From the NCBI GenBank assembly GCA_026983755.1, contig JALSTL010000102.1, positions 1-11,894 on the forward strand: a DNA stretch of 11,894 bases, in the 5' to 3' direction. Positions 8,211 to 11,894 of this stretch are shown here, one piece after another. Under the pieces are notes generated by a model, which was not told the DNA's origin, did not search any database, and saw nothing but the letters and a program-made list of their open reading frames with translations. Positions within the stretch are counted from its first letter, which is position 1. Each line of letters begins with the position of its first letter. The position numbers were made by a program, and so were the translations under genes. The stretch is from Melioribacteraceae bacterium (GTDB taxonomy: Bacteria; Bacteroidota; Ignavibacteria; Ignavibacteriales; Melioribacteraceae).

Positions 8211-9662
8211 GTGGACAGAACTTTAGATTATGCAATAATTATATTCTTTTTAGTCGGAGTGGCATTATTCGGAGTTTTCAAAGGTGGTAAACAAAATTCC
8301 GCCGAAGATTATTTCCTCGGTTCAAAATCCGTTCCTTGGTGGGCGGTTTGTTTTTCTATTGTTGCCGCAGAAACAAGCACCTTAACATTTATTTCCATAC
8401 CGGGCTTGGCATATTTAACAAATCTTAATTTTTTACAAGTAACATTCGGATATTTGATAGGAAGAATAATTATAGCAAAGTATTTTCTTCCCGCTTATTT
8501 TTCCGGAGAATTAAATACAGCTTATTCTTATTTAGAAAATAGATTCGGCCATAAAACCAGATCTTTTGCTTCGGTAGTATTTTTATTTACACGTACAGCA
8601 GCTGACGGAGTTAGACTTTTTGCTACTGCAATTCCGCTAAAACTTATGTTGGGAATTGATTATCCGACAGCAATAATAATAATAGCTGTATTTACATTGT
8701 TCTATACAATTACCGGAGGTGTTAAAGGAATTATTTGGGTGGATGTTTTTTTAATGTTGATTTACCTCGGCGGAGCTTTACTTGCCGGATATTTTTTAAT
8801 TTTCCATTATCTTCCTCACGGATTTGAAAGTCTGATAAAAGTTGCAGAACCGGCAAATAAATTAAATGTTATAAATCTTAATTTTGGAAATAGCCTTAGC
8901 GAATTTTTTGCACAACCTTACAACTTAATAAGCGGTTTACTTGGCGGGGCATTTCTTTCTATGGCTTCTCATGGTACAGATCAACTGATAGTTCAAAGAT
9001 TGCTAACCACAAAAAATCTAAAAAATGCACAAAAGGCTATTATTGGAAGCGGAATATTGGTAATCATACAGTTTGTTGTTTTTTTATTGGTTGGTGTAGC
9101 TCTTTATGCATATTTTGGCAAACTTAATTTACGTTCCGACGAAGTTTTCCCAAAGTTTATAATTGAAAATATGCCTTCTCCGTTTTCAGGTATTATTATT
9201 GCCGGACTTTTTGCCGCGGCTATGTCCACACTAGCCGGTTCAATTAGTGCACTTTCTTCATCAACTATGTTGGATTTATATTATCCATTCAGAAAAATAA
9301 AAGATGCCAAAAGAGATTTAAAAGTATCAAGAATGTTTACAATAATGTGGGCTGTTTTACTAATTGGTGCCGCAATATTTTTTATGAATTCTCCTCAAAC
9401 GGTTGTTGAACTTGCATTAAGTATTGCTTCGTTTACTTACGGAGGATTGTTGGGAACTTTTTTATTAGGTTTAATTGTTAAAGATGCCACTCAAGAAGAT
9501 GCCTTGGCGGGTTTTACTTCCGGAATTTTTGTTATGATAACGGTAATCTCACTTAAGTTGGTGGCTTGGACTTGGTTTACAATTATAGGTGTTATAGTTA
9601 CTTTAACAATTGGTAAGTTTTTGTCGTTTTTATCAAACAACAATAATAAGTTGAATACTTAA
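8211..9662 (+). CDS. Sodium:solute symporter, SSS (SLC5) family
   Basis: The 483-residue integral membrane protein has about 13 hydrophobic segments, the usual number for SSS transporters with a LeuT-type fold. Family motifs in order: AEDYFLGSKS (31-40), AAETSTLTFISIPG (52-65) in the broken first core helix, TGGVKGIIWVD (168-178), GTDQLIVQRLLTTK (255-268), and AAAMSTLAGSISALSSS (335-351), the helix that supplies serines to the conserved Na2 site. It should import a small organic solute with Na+; sugar, amino-acid, carboxylate or vitamin substrates are all possible and cannot be told from sequence alone. The start is GTG, with AGGA at 8200-8203 seven bases before it, overlapping the STAS stop codon. 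The HAD phosphatase gene begins 22 bases after its stop; a link between transported substrate and that phosphatase is possible but unproven. Confidence 0.94.
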   Translation: MDRTLDYAIIIFFLVGVALFGVFKGGKQNSAEDYFLGSKSVPWWAVCFSIVAAETSTLTFISIPGLAYLTNLNFLQVTFGYLIGRIIIAKYFLPAYFSGELNTAYSYLENRFGHKTRSFASVVFLFTRTAADGVRLFATAIPLKLMLGIDYPTAIIIIAVFTLFYTITGGVKGIIWVDVFLMLIYLGGALLAGYFLIFHYLPHGFESLIKVAEPANKLNVINLNFGNSLSEFFAQPYNLISGLLGGAFLSMASHGTDQLIVQRLLTTKNLKNAQKAIIGSGILVIIQFVVFLLVGVALYAYFGKLNLRSDEVFPKFIIENMPSPFSGIIIAGLFAAAMSTLAGSISALSSSTMLDLYYPFRKIKDAKRDLKVSRMFTIMWAVLLIGAAIFFMNSPQTVVELALSIASFTYGGLLGTFLLGLIVKDATQEDALAGFTSGIFVMITVISLKLVAWTWFTIIGVIVTLTIGKFLSFLSNNNNKLNT

Positions 9663-9684
9663 TTTTAGTGTAATTTTTATAACT

Positions 9685-10533
9685 ATGTTAGATAAAGAAA
9701 GATTAAAAAAAATACAACTTGTGGTTTTCGATTTGGACGGAACACTTTTGAATAATTATGCGGAAATTGGTAAGGAAACTATAGAGTTGGTTCACGAACT
9801 TAAAAAGTTTAATGTTCGTTTCTCCTTTGCTTCCGGTCGTTTACACAATGCTTTGGTAGAGTATGCCTTGCAACTAGATTTGGAAACACCGCTTATTTCT
9901 TTGGACGGAACTATTATTAAAAGTCATCCCGAAAAAAAAATTATATACGAATCATATATAAAAGAAGCTTATGTCAAAAAAGCAATTAAACTTGCAGATC
10001 AAGAATTATTAAAAATTGCCTTATGCCACGACGAAGCAATTTACTATTCTTCATCCGATTCTTTAATGGTTGAACTTATGGATAAATACCAAGCAAAATT
10101 TGAAGAAGTGAAAAGTTACGAACCTTATGTAAGCAGAACGTTGGAATTTGTTGTTGCTGGTGATTACAAAGACTCAATTAAATTGATTGAAGATAAAATG
10201 AAATTTCCCAGCGCATTCGGCTTAAGAACTTCTTTTTATAAAACACAAGGTGATAACGGAGTTTATTTTCTTGAAGTAAGAAATAAAAAATGTTCCAAAG
10301 GTTTAGGATTAATTAGATTGGCAAAACACCTTAAAATTAAAGTTAAAAATACTGCGGTTATGGGAGATTGGTATAACGATAAATCTTTGTTCAAAACCGA
10401 TGCACTTAAAATAGCTGTAGCAAATGCGGTTGACGAAATAAAAGACATGGCAGATTATATTACAACACGTACAAATAACGAAGATGCCACCGCCGAATTT
10501 TTAGATATGCTGCTAAAAGCAAAAAAGAATTGA
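9685..10533 (+). CDS. HAD-superfamily hydrolase, Cof-type (IIB) phosphatase
   Basis: A 282-residue cytoplasmic HAD enzyme with all four catalytic motifs. Motif I is VVFDLDGTLL, with nucleophile D16 and general acid D18. Motif II is SFASGR (S50). Motif III is the lysine of SKGLGLI (K205). Motif IV is MGDWYNDKSLF, with D228 and D232 binding Mg2+. The large insert at about 85-200 between motifs II and III is the C2-type cap of the Cof/YbiV group, and LISLDGTII (70-78) corresponds to the usual ISxNGA region. Such enzymes dephosphorylate sugar phosphates, FMN, PLP or similar small molecules; the substrate cannot be assigned. No Shine-Dalgarno site precedes the ATG. It sits 22 bases after the symporter gene and 13 before the 7TMR-HD gene, within the operon. 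Confidence 0.93.
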   Translation: MLDKERLKKIQLVVFDLDGTLLNNYAEIGKETIELVHELKKFNVRFSFASGRLHNALVEYALQLDLETPLISLDGTIIKSHPEKKIIYESYIKEAYVKKAIKLADQELLKIALCHDEAIYYSSSDSLMVELMDKYQAKFEEVKSYEPYVSRTLEFVVAGDYKDSIKLIEDKMKFPSAFGLRTSFYKTQGDNGVYFLEVRNKKCSKGLGLIRLAKHLKIKVKNTAVMGDWYNDKSLFKTDALKIAVANAVDEIKDMADYITTRTNNEDATAEFLDMLLKAKKN

Positions 10534-10546
10534 AGTTAGGATTTAA

Positions 10547-11894
10547 GTGAAAAAAAATATTAAACAAAAATATAGAAACAATAGTAAATTAAGATTGTTA
10601 ATCTTTCTTATTGCTGCAATTCTTATTGCTTTAATGTTTCCGAAAGGCGAATCAATAGAATCGGATGTTGCCGTCGGCTCCATTTGGATTAAAGACGATC
10701 TTATTGCTACAATGCCTTTCGAAATTTTAAAAGATCCGGATACATATAAAAAAGAATTGTTGAAGGCCAAAACCAAAATTCATCCTGTCTTTCTTTTAAA
10801 ACATTCCGTTAAAGAAGCCGTGCTGGATTCTATCAACAATTTTAACGATACATTAAAAAAAGCTTTCGAGAAACAACTGCAAACAAAACAATTGATTAAA
10901 AATTTTACTTTTCTTAGCAACCAATCTTTTAATAAACTTAGAAAAATTAGTCAAATTGAAAATTCGCTTTCAGTTGAAAATAAAGAATCGTTAAATACCG
11001 TTTTTAATATTATTACCGATATTACACAAAAAATTTATGAAGAGGATTTCCTTAATGTTAAATATGCGGATATTCCCAAAGATACAATTGCATTGCGCAA
11101 CGGTAAATTTGAAAACTTAATTCCTAAAACAAAATTTCCGGATATAAATAAAATAAATGCCAAAATTAAAAAACTGATATTCCAAAAAGTCGGCACTGAT
11201 TTAAAACTATCTTTAATTATAAATGAATACCTTTCCCATTTTATAAAGCCGACTATTATATATAGCAGAGAACTTACCGAGAATGAAAAAAAGATGGCAA
11301 TGCAACGCGTTTCCAAAAACATTGGTCTTGTTGAAGCCAACGAAAGAATTGTTGCAAAACACGATAGAATTACACCGGAAATTAAATTAAAAATTGATTC
11401 TTATAGAGTAGCCAAAGGTGAAAAAACAAGTTATTGGGCTAAGTATTTACAAATTTTGGGTAAGTTAATTCACATCTTAATTATTTTCGGACTTATAAGC
11501 CTTTATGTTTTTCTATTCAGACGTAAAATATTTGAAGATAATTCAAAAATATTTTTAATTGCAATAGTTTATGTTTTAATTAGTTTTACCGCCTATCTGG
11601 TTAATCAATTAAATGTTAATGCTCCGGTGGAATTGCTTATTTTAGTGCCTGCGGTTTCTATGCTGTTAACAATCTTCTTCGATTCCCGTGTAGGATTTTA
11701 CAGCACGGTTGTTGTTGCTTTAATTGTAGGCGGACTTAGAGGTAATAATTATGAACTGGTTGTAATGAATATTTTTGCCGGCGGTCTGGCTGCATATACC
11801 GTACGCGATATGAAAAACAGAAACCAAATTTTCCGCTCTTTTTTATTTATACTTTTCGGTTATGTAATTAGCATTGTAGCTTTTGGAATGGAAC
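10547..11894 (+). CDS. Partial CDS: PgpH/YqfF-type 7TMR-HD membrane protein (HD domain beyond right edge)
   Basis: A frame opens at GTG 10547 and stays open to the window end, giving 449 codons of a protein that in this family is usually about 700-800 residues. AGGA at 10538-10541 is five bases before the GTG. Layout seen: a membrane helix at about 16-32; a long extracytoplasmic domain at about 33-300, ending in NIGLVEANERIVAKHDRITPE (258-278), the hallmark of the 7TM-HDED extracellular domain; then a run of membrane helices at about 305-446 with FFDSRVGFYSTVVVALIVGG (377-396) and IFAGGLAAYTVRD, typical of the 7TMR-HD membrane region. In Listeria PgpH the cytoplasmic HD domain after the last helix hydrolyses c-di-AMP; Bacteroidota carry homologues with the CdaA cyclase. 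The HD motif is outside the window, so activity here is inferred. It is the last visible gene of the cluster. Confidence 0.88.
   Translation, partial: MKKNIKQKYRNNSKLRLLIFLIAAILIALMFPKGESIESDVAVGSIWIKDDLIATMPFEILKDPDTYKKELLKAKTKIHPVFLLKHSVKEAVLDSINNFNDTLKKAFEKQLQTKQLIKNFTFLSNQSFNKLRKISQIENSLSVENKESLNTVFNIITDITQKIYEEDFLNVKYADIPKDTIALRNGKFENLIPKTKFPDINKINAKIKKLIFQKVGTDLKLSLIINEYLSHFIKPTIIYSRELTENEKKMAMQRVSKNIGLVEANERIVAKHDRITPEIKLKIDSYRVAKGEKTSYWAKYLQILGKLIHILIIFGLISLYVFLFRRKIFEDNSKIFLIAIVYVLISFTAYLVNQLNVNAPVELLILVPAVSMLLTIFFDSRVGFYSTVVVALIVGGLRGNNYELVVMNIFAGGLAAYTVRDMKNRNQIFRSFLFILFGYVISIVAFGME

Noticed and set aside
11035..11340. Reverse-strand 101-codon ORF at the right side
   Set aside because: It is antisense to the extracytoplasmic domain of the 7TMR-HD gene, whose frame is open across it and shows clear family motifs.

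Overview
The window is strongly AT-rich, tightly packed bacterial chromosome. The best taxonomic clue is the C-terminal type IX secretion (T9SS) sorting domain of the 1131-2342 product, whose NYPNPFNPTTKI signature is typical of Ignavibacteria and close relatives in the Bacteroidota/Chlorobi (FCB) group. A promoter-like site of the Bacteroidota TTTG/TAnnTTTG type before rpmE, and weak or absent Shine-Dalgarno sites before several ATG genes, fit this. Assignment to Ignavibacteria is an inference from motifs; no 16S or tree is available.

Left part (1-1130), sparse and very AT-rich. The first 57 bases are the reverse-strand start of a gene resembling arfB/yaeJ (ribosome-rescue peptidyl-tRNA hydrolase), cut by the window edge. 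Next, also on the reverse strand, is a 175-residue protein with an RNxxxH motif that suggests a HEPN fold (190-717). A 413-base gap with no gene follows.

Middle (1131-2786). A stand-alone secreted T9SS cargo protein has a 5'-leader hairpin, a strong GGAGG site and a convincing intrinsic terminator. After it, rpmE (zinc-type ribosomal protein L31) appears to have its own promoter.

Right part (2943-11894). Eight genes run in the same direction with gaps of 43 bases or less and one overlap, so they probably form one long operon or a few nested ones: rsmB (16S rRNA m5C methyltransferase), rodZ (cell-shape membrane protein), ligA (NAD+ DNA ligase), a short protein resembling the N-terminal half of GT9 heptosyltransferases or DUF6913, a STAS anti-sigma-factor antagonist, an SSS sodium:solute symporter, a Cof-type HAD phosphatase, and a 7TMR-HD (PgpH/YqfF-type) protein that runs off the right edge before its HD domain. 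The themes are ribosome maturation, cell shape and envelope, DNA replication/repair and signalling, that is, housekeeping rather than a defence island.

I see no tRNA, rRNA, CRISPR array, insertion sequence, integrase or phage gene. No obviously undescribed multi-gene system is visible. The items most worth a second look are the orphan HEPN-like protein, the unassigned domain of the T9SS cargo protein, the half-length GT9-like protein inside a housekeeping operon, and the kinase-less STAS gene beside a symporter.
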